A stretch of DNA of 64,000 nucleotides, taken from the NCBI GenBank assembly GCA_015956445.1, contig WIUZ02000009.1:558001-622000 (forward strand), given 5' to 3'. This stretch comes from Thelephora terrestris (Eukaryota; Basidiomycota; Agaricomycetes; Thelephorales; Thelephoraceae). Below are positions 22,540 to 32,624 of the stretch, one piece after another. The position numbers and the translations under genes are program-made. Under the pieces are notes generated by a model. That model ran no database searches and had not been told where the DNA came from. It saw nothing but the letters and a program-made list of their open reading frames with translations. Positions within the stretch are counted from its first letter, which is position 1; every line of letters begins with the position of its first letter.

Positions 22540-25500
22540 TTATGATGCCGTAGCAACGACAACCCTCGAAGCCAAGTCCATCTTGCCCTTCTTCCCCCTC
22601 CCTGGCCCACCTCTCTTCTTCATTGGCACGGTCTGTGCTTCGCCTGTAGTACTAGTCTGCCCAGGTGCTCCAGTCTGGGTCATGGTCGACGCCTGCATCA
22701 CGCCGATGGTCCCTCCAATACTTCCTGGTTGAGATCCTGCCACAGTCATTTGCTGAATACCTCCACCAGTCCCGACGTTCATGTTGATAACTCCGTTCAT
22801 TCCGCCCCCGACCAACCCACTCACGACACCAGGGACGCCTCCCCCGCCGCCACCAGTTCCAGATGATGTGGGGTCTTTTTCCTTCTTCTGCTTCTTCTTC
22901 GCTGCGGCGTTGGTTGACTTCCCACCAGCGATCTGCCCAAGCGGACCCATCTTTGTTTGAGCGGGAGTTGGAACGTCATCTTGAAGGACGAGTACCGCCA
23001 GTAGTTGAGATTGTGAAGGCTGTTGCACGGTTGGGTGGGGTAGTGTTGGAAAGGAGAAGGATGATTGCAGTAACTGCCCTGGGATACCTGTCGTAGCTTG
23101 CGTTGTCGGAGGATTTTCGATCCCGATGGGGGGTTGGGGTTTTGAAGGGGTAGCTTGGGCTTGCGCAAGGGCTTCGAAACGAGACTTGTAGAATGGTCGT
23201 AAGAGTCCAATGATTTCGTCTTCCATCCGTGTAAATTCGAGCGGGACGAACAGGGGCGGCGGTGGGAAGGGTGGCGGAGGTTCCGTTGGTTTGCTTCTGC
23301 AAAGAAAACAGAGACGGCGTGGGTGAGAGTCAAGTAGGTGAAACGCAAGCACGTACGGTAAAGAACTTCCAGCGCCCATCCTCCCTCCTTTCGGACGTAG
23401 AAGCTTCTTTGGGACGGAAAGACTTGATATTCCGAGCTCGGAGGCGATGCCGCGAAGACCCAGAAAATCTTCCCCAACCATATCGGCAAACCCTCCCATG
23501 ACGAAAGGGTTTTCATCACCCTCAATCTCGTCCCCGAAGAGCGCATCGTCATCGAGGAAACCCCCTTCGTTCGTCTGTTTGCCAAGCTGTGAGAGGAGGA
23601 ACACGAGAGCCACGATTTGTTGGGCCTCACAATCTCTTGGTACGCATTGTCCAACTTTTTCCCTAGCTCGGACAACCTTCCGCCGTATCTCACGACATCA
23701 TCTTGAATATACCGTTCCAAGTCACCCACTCTAGTGATGCCGCTCTCGAATAGCGTATGCAGGATGACTTCCTGGTTGGTGGAGTAGGCATGGTGCGATA
23801 CAACGCCTGGTACATTGGACTCACCTCTGGGGACATCTTCTTTCCGTACTTTTCCGACAGAAATTGTATTGTCCGCCCGACGTTTGATAAATATTCCGAA
23901 GCAACGCCAGTAAGCACGTCTAAAGCTATCTTGGATGTGCCTGGAAAGAGTGTAAGCGTCAGCAAGAAGAGGGGGGGGTGGGACTTCGACCTTGGAAACC
24001 AGCATGCTCTAACACTTTCTCTCCCACCCAATGTAGGCAATTCTCAGCTTCACGCGGACTAAAGTCGCGGTCCTCGTCCAGCCGTCGCGACCATGGATTA
24101 ATATTGCTCAAAGGCTCTAGGTTTGTCAAAATCGGACCCCCAGAAAAATCGAGAGGTTCTGGCGGTCCACCAAAGGCGGCGGAAGTACCGGGCAACGCAA
24201 GTCCACCTTCATCGTTTGCAGCTTCTTTGCTCTCTTTGAGACTGGAGAACTTGGAATGCGTAACACGGAGGTGCCGAACCGTAGTGATGTTCTTGTTGAT
24301 TAGTCCGAGGAGTGTCTTATTGGCAGCATGCGAATCCTCCTTCGGTACTTTCTTCCGTCGCTTCCGCCGAGGATTTGAGGTTTGAAGAGTTTGTACATGC
24401 GCCTGTGCGGCGGTGGCGAATGGGGGCGGACCATCTGGGTTGGAGGAAGAGTATCGCAGAGCAGGGTAACCACTTCCCACAAACTGGTCGCATTGCATGA
24501 CCTCCCACCATAAATCAACCCTCTGCTTCCCAGCCGAGGATGATGATCGTCGGGACCGTTTCCGCGGCCTTTCTGCACTCGTGCCGTTCCTGAGGATTTG
24601 GTATTAGCCAGTCTCGTGCACCACGTATAAACGCCGCCATACGTTTTCCGCTTGTCGCCGGTCAGAGCGGTCTCTTCCTCCGACTCTAGGTCCACAAACT
24701 CATCCGGGTCCTCGAGAGTGAATTCCCTCAGCCTGTTTTCGACATTCGACTCCTCATCATCCAGTTCCTCGTCGGCAGCCTTGAACAACCTCATCCCTTC
24801 CGCTGTGCGAATAATTGCAGGGCTTTCCGGAAAGGAGATGTCTTTCGATTTCTTCTTCTTCGAAAGCGTGCTAGGTGGGATACGGATCGTGGATTTCGGG
24901 GGAAAGAGCGAAGGCACTGGAGTGCCGGACTGGGATCTTGAATGTCCGTTGATTCCGTTGGGTTTGATCAGAATCGTCGATGGTGTCCGTCCAGGGAGGT
25001 CGCTGGGGATAGGTGGGTTCGAGCGGTCTTTACGATCCGTAATGTTCTTCAACAGTCGCTCAGCCTTGACCCGGAGGCGTTTCGCACATTGTCGCAGAGG
25101 GTGATCCTGTAGGTTCCGTGTGGAAACTTGAGCGATCAAGGGGATGCGCGTAACTGAGGCGACGAACCGGAAGGGCATTATATGTCATACAATTTGACCA
25201 GATGAGGTCAAGGTCATCTTCAAACTCCCGTTTGGACTTGTAGGTTCTTGTCTTAACTCGTTTAAGCATTGTCTGAAAGTCCATTGGCGTTGAAATGACT
25301 GCATACACGGATGTTAACTGTGGACAACAAACAACCGCCATAGCCGATCGTACTCACCCTCATAGTAATCTGGGACATCACTCTTCGAAACAGGCTTTAA
25401 GAACGCCTCCGCATCGTGGTTATCCTATTGAAAGGTGGGCGGTTTAGAATGCTGTTGCGCTGTGCCACTCCCAGCTGAATTTGGTTACCAAAGTTACAGT

Positions 25501-25780
25501 ACGAAGGTCGTTCAAAAGACCTTCGAGTGATTCGTAAAATGCGTCTGAAAGTTTGGCATCCTGACTTTGGAGCTACGAGCCCGCATTAACTCTGCGCGAT
25601 CAGGAGCAGGTTTGCGAGATGACATACCCTTCCGTCTTTGACGGTGGATAACAGAAGCTTGAGGTCTGTGTCGGCTAAAGAAGCCTTGACCTGACCCTCG
25701 GTCAGGGTACGTAACAAGTTCTGATACGCAATGAAGTCAAAAAATGGGGGAGAAACGGGATGAAAGGCGCGTACGTTCAT
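22540..25780 (-). CDS. SPT7: SAGA complex subunit Spt7 (bromodomain + histone fold)
   Basis: Core subunit of the nuclear SAGA co-activator. The proposed start gives a 6-nt first coding exon (25780-25775, Met-Asn), then NLLRTLTEGQVKASLADTDL after the intron. Later exons spell LSDAFYESLEGLLNDLRTVT, then the bromodomain: FLKPVSKSDVPDYYEVIS, TPMDFQTMLKRVK, YKSKREFEDDLDLIWSNC, MTYNA, HPLRQCAKRL. A basic/acidic linker follows, then LWWEVMQCDQFVGSGYPAL and the histone-fold partner of Taf10: ENCLHWVGEKVLEHAGFQ, ALDVLTGVASEYLSNVGRT, ILHTLFESGITRVGDLERYI. The Spt7 tail FGDEIEGDENPFVMGGFAD, then EDFLGLRGIASELGISSLSV, leads to a Pro/Gly-rich end. About eight or nine short introns. One of them, near 23613-23575, is only about 44 nt in my model and less certain. 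Confidence 0.9.
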
Positions 25781-26070
25781 GTGGCTTTATCCGTGGTGGT
25801 GGAAGCGGAACAACATCAAGCGTTACCATCGGCATTCGCCGAGACTCCAGAAACGCTCCAAGCGCATCGCCTGGACCTCGAATTTTCCCTGATTTTTTCG
25901 ACATTCTCCCTCGGACTTGAATCGCGGCCCTGCCTTGCCTCGACGCAACAGGAAAATTATTCTCTTGGACAATTTTGTTCTACGTTTGAGCAGATTTTCG
26001 AGAGTGGAGTGCCAGGCGTTGTAAGCGTGAGAACCCCGTTCCTTCTTCAAGTCGATCTCGCACCGAAAAC
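25781..26070. promoter_or_regulatory. Shared divergent promoter of SPT7 and HOT13
   Basis: 290 bp separate the proposed start codons of SPT7 (minus) and HOT13 (plus). Nothing else coding is needed in this interval, so it probably acts as a bidirectional promoter with both 5' untranslated regions. No TATA box is obvious. Confidence 0.55.
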
Positions 26071-26589
26071 ATGTGGTATTGCGTCCAGAAGTCTCTTTCT
26101 ATGTGTCGGTGCTAAAAGGCATTAGCAAGCACATCTTGAATGCCCAGGTTTCCATCCGCGCGCCCTGCTGCAAGCAGTGGTTCGATTGTGCCGAGTGCCA
26201 CGCAGAAACACAATCGCACAGGCTCGCGAAGGCGACGGAGATGACTTTCATTTGCAAGAAGTGCAAGAAAGCCTTCAGGAAAGACGTTACGGAATTCGAG
26301 GAGAGCGATGAGTACTGCCCCCACTGTGATAACCATTTCGTGATTGAAAAGCCCACCTCCGTCGTTTCTCCCACTCAACAAGATGTTGCAGGTTCTGGAC
26401 GCTCTGACACCCAAGGCAGCATTAACTGTGGAAGGCGAGGACCCAAGAGTGGACGCAAGGTACGAAAGTTGCCGCGTTTCATCGTGTTCTGGATGCTGAC
26501 TCCATGCTAGGATGCTCAAAGACGAACGCACAAAGATCGACCCAAGTCGCTCGATTTACGATCAAGACACATCAGATAGGCTGGGATGA
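26071..26589 (+). CDS. HOT13: CHY zinc-finger protein, Hot13-like
   Basis: Small CHY-type zinc-finger protein, related to yeast Hot13, which helps the mitochondrial intermembrane-space import receptor Mia40 by binding zinc. Four exons: 26071-26075 (only ATGTG), 26126-26339, 26392-26459, 26511-26589; 366 nt, 121 residues. Splicing is needed to rebuild the first cysteine: MCKHILNAQVSI. Zinc ligands then follow in family order: APCCKQWFDCAECH, SHRL, FICKKCKKAF, EYCPHCDNHFV. Without the 52-nt intron at 26340-26391 the frame is wrong; with it the conserved tail GEDPRVDARMLKDERTKID is restored. The four cysteine pairs and His residues are all present, so the protein looks intact. Confidence 0.9.
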
Positions 26590-26822
26590 TTTAAACTATC
26601 TGAGTTGGAGTCATCCGCGCGGTGTACTACGGCCAAATCGGTTCTATTCTTCTCTGCTTCACGCGTATATCCACACGTAGCGGTCCGGATGTTCTCAACG
26701 AATGCACAATCATCATGCGATTACCCATATTTCATTTCCCGAATGCCGTCCAGGTAACGGTACACACGATTTACGATTGTTATACATATCGGGATATACC
26801 AAGAAAAGTATTGAATCCATAA

Positions 26823-26845
26823 CCTCTCGAGGAGTTATCGAGAGG
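26823..26845. repeat. Perfect 8-bp inverted repeat after the importin stop
   Basis: cctctcga and tcgagagg separated by 7 bp, beginning two bases past the stop codon of the minus-strand karyopherin gene. Could form a small hairpin in the 3' untranslated region. Confidence 0.7.
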
Positions 26846-26847
26846 AC

Positions 26848-29800
26848 CTAAGCAGGATCGTCGATTCCTTCATTCAAGAAAACTCCGAGGTCCCTGACGC
26901 TCGACACGGCGATGAGTAGTTCATGAGTTTCGCTGAAGCCCTTCAGCATCGTGGCGATCTCCTCCAAAGCATAATCTTCGACCTCCTCGGACCACATCAG
27001 CAGCTCCTTCTTGTCCTCGCTTCCCGGAGCCCTGGCCTCCTCCGAACGCTTCTTCCTCTTGTCGGCCATACTCTGAAGCTGACGCCTGGTTCCTTCCATG
27101 ATACCTTCGTGGATTGGTTGAGGAAGGCCGACAGGTCCATCGATGACGCCCATACATCCCGTGAAACATTTATATAGGGACGAGAGAAAGTTGATGTCGC
27201 GTTCAGTCGCAATGCAATTGACAAGCTGGCTGAACGTCGCAGAAACCATCTCGTTCGTCAATGTGCCGCTGTTCTTTCCGCACAACAACAATCGCGGCAT
27301 CAACCTGTCAAAGCCGGGTCAATGAGTCAGCGAACGCAAGGGTGTGAGGGGCGACCCACAGGGCAGCTGTCTCTTGGACCCCTACATGGAAATAGAACCG
27401 CAGCGCGGGCAACACAAGTTCAAAGCTCTGCGTGAGATAAGGCGCAAAGCTTCCACCGAGTGTGGATACATAGACGAGAAGCATCTCCAAGGCTTGGCAC
27501 TTCTCTTCCAATACCGCGGATTTTATCCCCACGCTTTGACCCTCCAACTTGATCGTTGTCCAGGCGTCACTTTCAAATCGCTCGTCTTCCTCGTCTGGGA
27601 AGCAGTGAGTGCGCGGGTCTAAGAATGCATCAGGGTACGAACCAATTACAGATACATCTGCTTTTGCGCTCGCGGCACGTAAGAGAGGTGGCATCACAAC
27701 AGGTAAGTATGGTTCGAACTCTGGTCCCAGAGCTTGGCATATCTTCGCCCAAGAAGCGACGAGGTATGAACTCAGGAGGGTATCATCATGTTCAACGGGG
27801 CTATCTATTATCAATGTGGTCACCCATTTTGTATTCTCAGCGAGAAAGGGTCCGACTCACTTTGAATTTGCATGAGGAGTTCGCATAATTTGCGAGAATC
27901 CTCTCGGAATGTATCTCGGCCGACAGCAATCGCTGGTTGGATATCAAGGGAAGGCACCGTAGACAAGATTAAACAGAACCCACCGACCAATCCGGCACAT
28001 TCCATGGCTTTCAGTCTCAGTTTGTGGTATTCCGACCCCTTCGCATTTTGCAACACGCTCAAAAGCAAGGGCATGATCGCAGGATAGTGCTGACCAAATA
28101 TCACTGAGCTGAACTCAAATGTACGAACTGTGGCGGTCGGCTCGCACCTTTGCAAACGCTTTCTCGCTAACATCCGCAACCATGGCCAAAGACGTAATAA
28201 CCTGCTCCTGAACGTACCTCTTCGGCTGTTTTCCGCTGTTAGCTGGCGGGTTTAACAATTTCAGCAACCGTTCCACGATTGCATCCAGGTACAGTATTAT
28301 GATGTTCGATCCCGATCCTTCACAGAAGTTGATCAACGCAGCCGCTGCGTGCGAGTGCACACTAATGTCAGAAAGGGATAGCCCGCCATGCGTCAATAAA
28401 TAGGCGATTGATATGGAGATCGCAGTTTTACGTACCGAGCCTCTGGGGCTTCTAACGTGGGTATCAAAGCAGCGAAGATTTGTTGGTGGTACGCGGCCTG
28501 TATCACCTCCTGTGGTGCTTCGTTAGCATAACGCAAAACCTGGTGGGATGCAATCGGAGTTACTTCAAGATCTGTGCAGAGTTGACCACTGAGGTCGGAA
28601 CTTGTGAGCGACGTTGGTGAAGTCTGTGAAATGATCGACCTTACATGCACTGGCAGGCTGCATGTCTTACACGCGGATGACTGTCCTTGAACTTTGGAGT
28701 GACAAGACTAATTTGGCAAGGGGTTAGTAGAAATCCCAAAAGAAAAGCATGGGAAAAACACACTCGACGACTATTCCGAGTTCACGTTGCATGACCTACA
28801 CAAAGGTTTTTTTCCGACGAGAATACAGAGAGCGATTTGTACGAACCTGAGATGTTCCCTCAGCCATAGCTGCTACAGCCATAAGACCAGCGTGCCGCTG
28901 TCTCCAGTCGTGGCTCGCAAGCATTGCGGGTATCTGTTGGAAAGCGGAGGGTAGGACAGCCTCCCCCCCACATGCACAAGCTATCCGATCCAGCGCTTGT
29001 TCGTACTCTTGCGGATATGTGTCGTCCGTGGGATCGTCAGATGGCTGGGTATTGGCGCTTCAGTTGTGACCGGAGATCTGATATCTGATTGACTTACATC
29101 GGCTTCTAGCCAGAGCGGAGTGGAATCCTCTTCGAGCTCCCCCATTCCTTCCAAGCAACCTTTGATTATGACCGGTATCCACCCCTCCACCCGTTTAACC
29201 ATCGAAGGCTTACTCTCGCTCAAGCTTACCATAAACTCGAGAGCAGCTTTCCGAATCTCCTCGCCCTCTTCATCTCGCGGCTCATCTTTTGCTTTTCCAG
29301 CGCTTGCCGGAGGAAAATCGAATGAAAATGTACCCTCAGTAGGGTATGGCTTTGAGATCGTCGGTGTTGGACCAGGATCGGCAGAAGGGAGTAAAAGGGT
29401 AGGCACAAAGGAAAGCAATGCGGGCAGGTGAGGTGCAAAGAGATCTGGGCACGTGGCCAAAGGGGTTAATGTTGAGAGGAACTTGGCAATTCGATTGTGA
29501 GGGACGGATGGAAGGGTGTTAAGAATCGGATACATCAGGGCTAGAGACTGTGCTTGCTGGTGCTCGTCGCAGTGAGAAAGGTATTCAACTGACGCCCCTA
29601 AGGCGGCTAATCGAACCTAAAAAGAATATAAATCTGGTGACCCGAATAGATACAAGGGTGACAAACTTCTATACTCTCCCCGTCTTCTAAACCACGCTGT
29701 AAGGTGCCCAGTACAGTTTCGACTTGGAGATCTAGGATTATGTTGGGACTGCTAGTGAAAACCCGATGGGCAATCTCTCGGCTCATGGGATCAGGACTCT

Positions 29801-30525
29801 GGACCAGCCTGAATATCTCTGTTTGGAGCGCATGCCACGGGCGACCATTTCGCATAGCGTGGTTCGTGACGTCGGAAACAGTGTCTGCAGCCTTCCGCCT
29901 GACCACTAGGACGGGTTCGTGGGTAAGCGATTGCAAGAGTAGTCGCTCCAAGGTCGACAGAGTTTGCGCTGAGAGATGATCATAGAGCGTTGTTGCGACG
30001 GAGGTGGATGAGTGTTGAGGGCCTGGACGGAATAATAGTCTACGCAGCAAGACAAGGGAGAATGATCTCATCTAAAATGGGGAAAAAATTAGACGTTGAT
30101 CCGTCGGCGCAGATGGAAAAGATGTAGGAGATCATTCGGAGATTAGAGTATTACAGCTGTAACAAAGGGTCCTTCGTCGGAAAAGCAACATGCGAGGGAC
30201 TCTCGCGTCGGTTGGGAACACGGGGGAGGGGTATGGGAGACACGCGCAGCGAGCGGCTAGATACAATCTCCTAGGATTATGGGCATACTCACCACCTCTG
30301 TGTCTGCGGTCGTAGCGAATTGTGCGAGCGCAAGGAGATAGAGCTCTGGCGTTTGGGCCAGTCTCTCGTTAACGGCATTTTCAGCACTGGTAGAATGGTC
30401 AAAAGCGGGTGCGGCGGAGTCTTGCGCGATGCATACTTTGAGCGGATCTGATTGTCTCCCAGCACGAGATTGGAGAGAATCTGGGTCAACTCAGCAGTGA
30501 CCTCCTGCGGTACAACTGGGTCCAT
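26848..30525 (-). CDS. PSE1: Karyopherin beta, importin-5/Kap121 type, lacking the C-terminal part
   Basis: Nuclear import receptor built of HEAT repeats. Start at 30525 (MDPVVPQEVTAELTQILSN), then, through about ten short introns and one longer one near 30071-30290, the family landmarks in order: LVLLRRLLFRPG, YPQEYEQALDRIACACGGEA, ASHDWRQRHAGLMAVAAMAE, FKDSHPRVRHAAC, VHSHAAAALINFCEG, YVQEQVITSLAMVADV, SYLVASWAKICQALG, FEPYLPVVMPPLLRAA, LEEKCQALEMLLVYV, ALRFYFHVGVQE. It stops after EEIATMLKGF and a short unrelated tail. Kap121/importin-5 proteins normally continue some 200-240 residues with the last HEAT repeats, and no such sequence follows: HOT13 starts its 3' end only 258 bp away. The Ran-binding N-terminus and central cargo-binding repeats appear present, so it may be a partly working or derived copy. 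Confidence 0.88.
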
Positions 30526-31411
30526 CGAGCTGAGTCGACTGTTTGAAGAGATGATGTCGAGTTTGGGTTCAAGGGCAAAGAGTGCAATGGAGGTGGAAGA
30601 CGAAAAGCGTCTACACAAAAATCACTTCATCGGGAGAAATAAAAGCAAATTGTATCCTCCGACTAATCGGGCGCTTCTGCGGAATACTAGCGAGGGCTCA
30701 GGGTCATCCCGCTGAACCCTAGGTTGCCAGCCAAGACGTAACGACTGCCATGAGACAGCTGGGCACATGAGGGTCTTTCGTGGACCCAATCTTTCCGGAT
30801 ATACGGGCCCGAGAATATGCCGGTTGTTGGGCATTAAATCGATAACGAGAACAAATGCGAAGTTTTCGCCCTTCTCAGGCAGTCAGCCCGGGTTTCTCCC
30901 AACCGGGCCATGCAAGTACGACGTAGGCACCCATTGAATCTCCCCACGAAGAGCTTTACGAAGTTCGTGCAAACCCAAAGATCACCTCAGGCGCAAAGCC
31001 CCGAGATTTTGGGTTCCTGATCGGATGATCACTTGTACTCATCCATCACCTGTCCTGCCACATGAATAGTTCAGAGTCAGACAGCATCTGGCCCGCATTT
31101 CATGTAGTGTACCCATCGCTGTCTGGTGCAAACGATGGCTCATGGTGGTGGGGTCAGATACAAGCGTGTTCTGTCAGGCTTTAATCCGGACAACCGGAGC
31201 TGTTGAGTGATATGGGTGCGTAGACCAATGGTGATGGAAACGGCAACAATTCACCCATGGGTTAGACCCGGGATTCACCGCAGGACCCGGCGTCAATGCA
31301 GGTACGCACTGAATACTGATCCTAGGATTGGCCGCCGAAAGTTATGAGAATGACCGGAGGCCGGCAGGGTGTGTTGCCGATCCTCCTGCGATTGCAAACT
31401 CAGCCTCCACC
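30526..31411. other. Divergent intergenic region
   Basis: Lies between the karyopherin (minus) and PL14 lyase (plus) start codons, so it holds both promoters. No conserved frame; no signal-peptide exon for the lyase was recognised. Confidence 0.5.
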
Positions 31412-32481
31412 ATGAAACGTCATCTGTTTCCCACTGAGGAGAAACTCCAGCATGCATGGACAACCTGCTCGAAAGTTGACGATCCTGTGGTGGAGAAATT
31501 CCTGCTGGACGATCACACATTGGGGGCACATAAAGTCGCGTCTTCGACATCCCACCACCTTGCTTTTCCCCCCAGTGGCGTCGGACCAGCGGCTCCGAGC
31601 GCCGCCTGGGAGGCCTTCTACCCGAAAGGGAGCATAAATCCCAAGAATTCAATCCCTGGCGGCTTCGGATTTTACCTGTCTGGACCCCCAGAATTCCGGG
31701 CTGGCCTGAAAACTGCGAAGGAAGTTTTATTCAGTTATTCGGTGATGTTCGACAAGGAATGGGACTTCGTCAAAGGCGGTAAACTACCGGGAATCTGTGA
31801 GTGTGGATCATTTATTGCACCCATATTCTGACATCTGTCCTCGCCCTGGAGTCGGCGGGGAGGGTGACTCCGCATATGGGTGCTCAGGCGGGCGCAAAGA
31901 CGACAGATGCCGATGTTTTTCTCTCCGGCTGATGTGGAGGTCTGTCGTTGTAATTTTCCAGGAATAAATACGTGGTTAAGCTATGTTATGAACAGGCAGG
32001 AGGGATCCGGCGAGGTTTATGCTTATCTGCCAGAGTTTGAAAAGAACACCGAGATCCTTCTCACCGTCCCGCCCAAATCCTACGGGAATCCCCAGTACGG
32101 GTTCTCTGTTGGCCGAGGCGCATTTGTATTTCCGCGGGGGCAATGGATCACGGTTGCCGAAAGGGTCAGGCTGAACGACCCGGGAGAGGAGAACGGTGAC
32201 TAAATTCCTGTCTCGATGACGTGTTCCTCATCCGACGCTCAGGAGAACTTGAACTTTGGGTCGATGGAAAACTCGTTATTTCTGTGGGAGAATTAATACT
32301 TCGCGTGAACACCGCCTCCAGAGTCCAGGGTGCCCATTTCGAGACCTTCTTCGGTGGTAAGACCTCCGCTGCGCTCATTATAAACACTTCTGAGCGAATC
32401 GTAGGACATACTGAGGATTGGGCATCCCCCAAAGACCAGAGAGCGTGGTTTGCCAACGTGTCCGGTGCGATACTTGGCTGA
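31412..32481 (+). CDS. Polysaccharide lyase family 14 protein
   Basis: Five exons (31412-31796, 31852-31939, 31996-32195, 32243-32356, 32405-32481) give 864 nt, 287 residues. PL14 enzymes cleave uronic-acid polysaccharides (alginate, glucuronan) by beta-elimination. Family landmarks: AWEAFYPKGSINP, IPGGFGFYLSGP, FDKEWDFVKGGKLPGIFGG, GDSAYGCSGGRKDDRCRCF, LRLMWR, GEVYAYLP, NPQYGFSVGRGAFVF, WITVAERVRLND, ELWVDGKLVI, FETFFGGHTEDWASPKDQ. The fully spliced frame closes, so it looks intact. No signal peptide precedes the start, and none was found upstream; the protein may stay inside the cell or use an unrecognised first exon. Substrate cannot be deduced. Confidence 0.88.
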
Positions 32482-32624
32482 TGGGTCAGGTGACCTGGAG
32501 TTTACGATGTGTAGTAATCGTGTGAATAATTTCCGGAATTTGGGCACAGGAAAAGTTTGATGCCGATCGCATTCAAATCCCTCCCACCGCGCTTTCCGTG
32601 AGGTCCATTTATCTACTGCTCAAA

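Noticed and set aside
23959-24498. Second long minus-strand frame inside SPT7 territory as a separate gene
   Set aside because: It is one exon of SPT7; it joins neighbours through consensus splice sites and contains the Spt7 core.
26112-26531. 139-codon minus-strand frame that might supply the lost karyopherin C-terminus
   Set aside because: It is the antisense shadow of the HOT13 exons and has no HEAT-repeat pattern.
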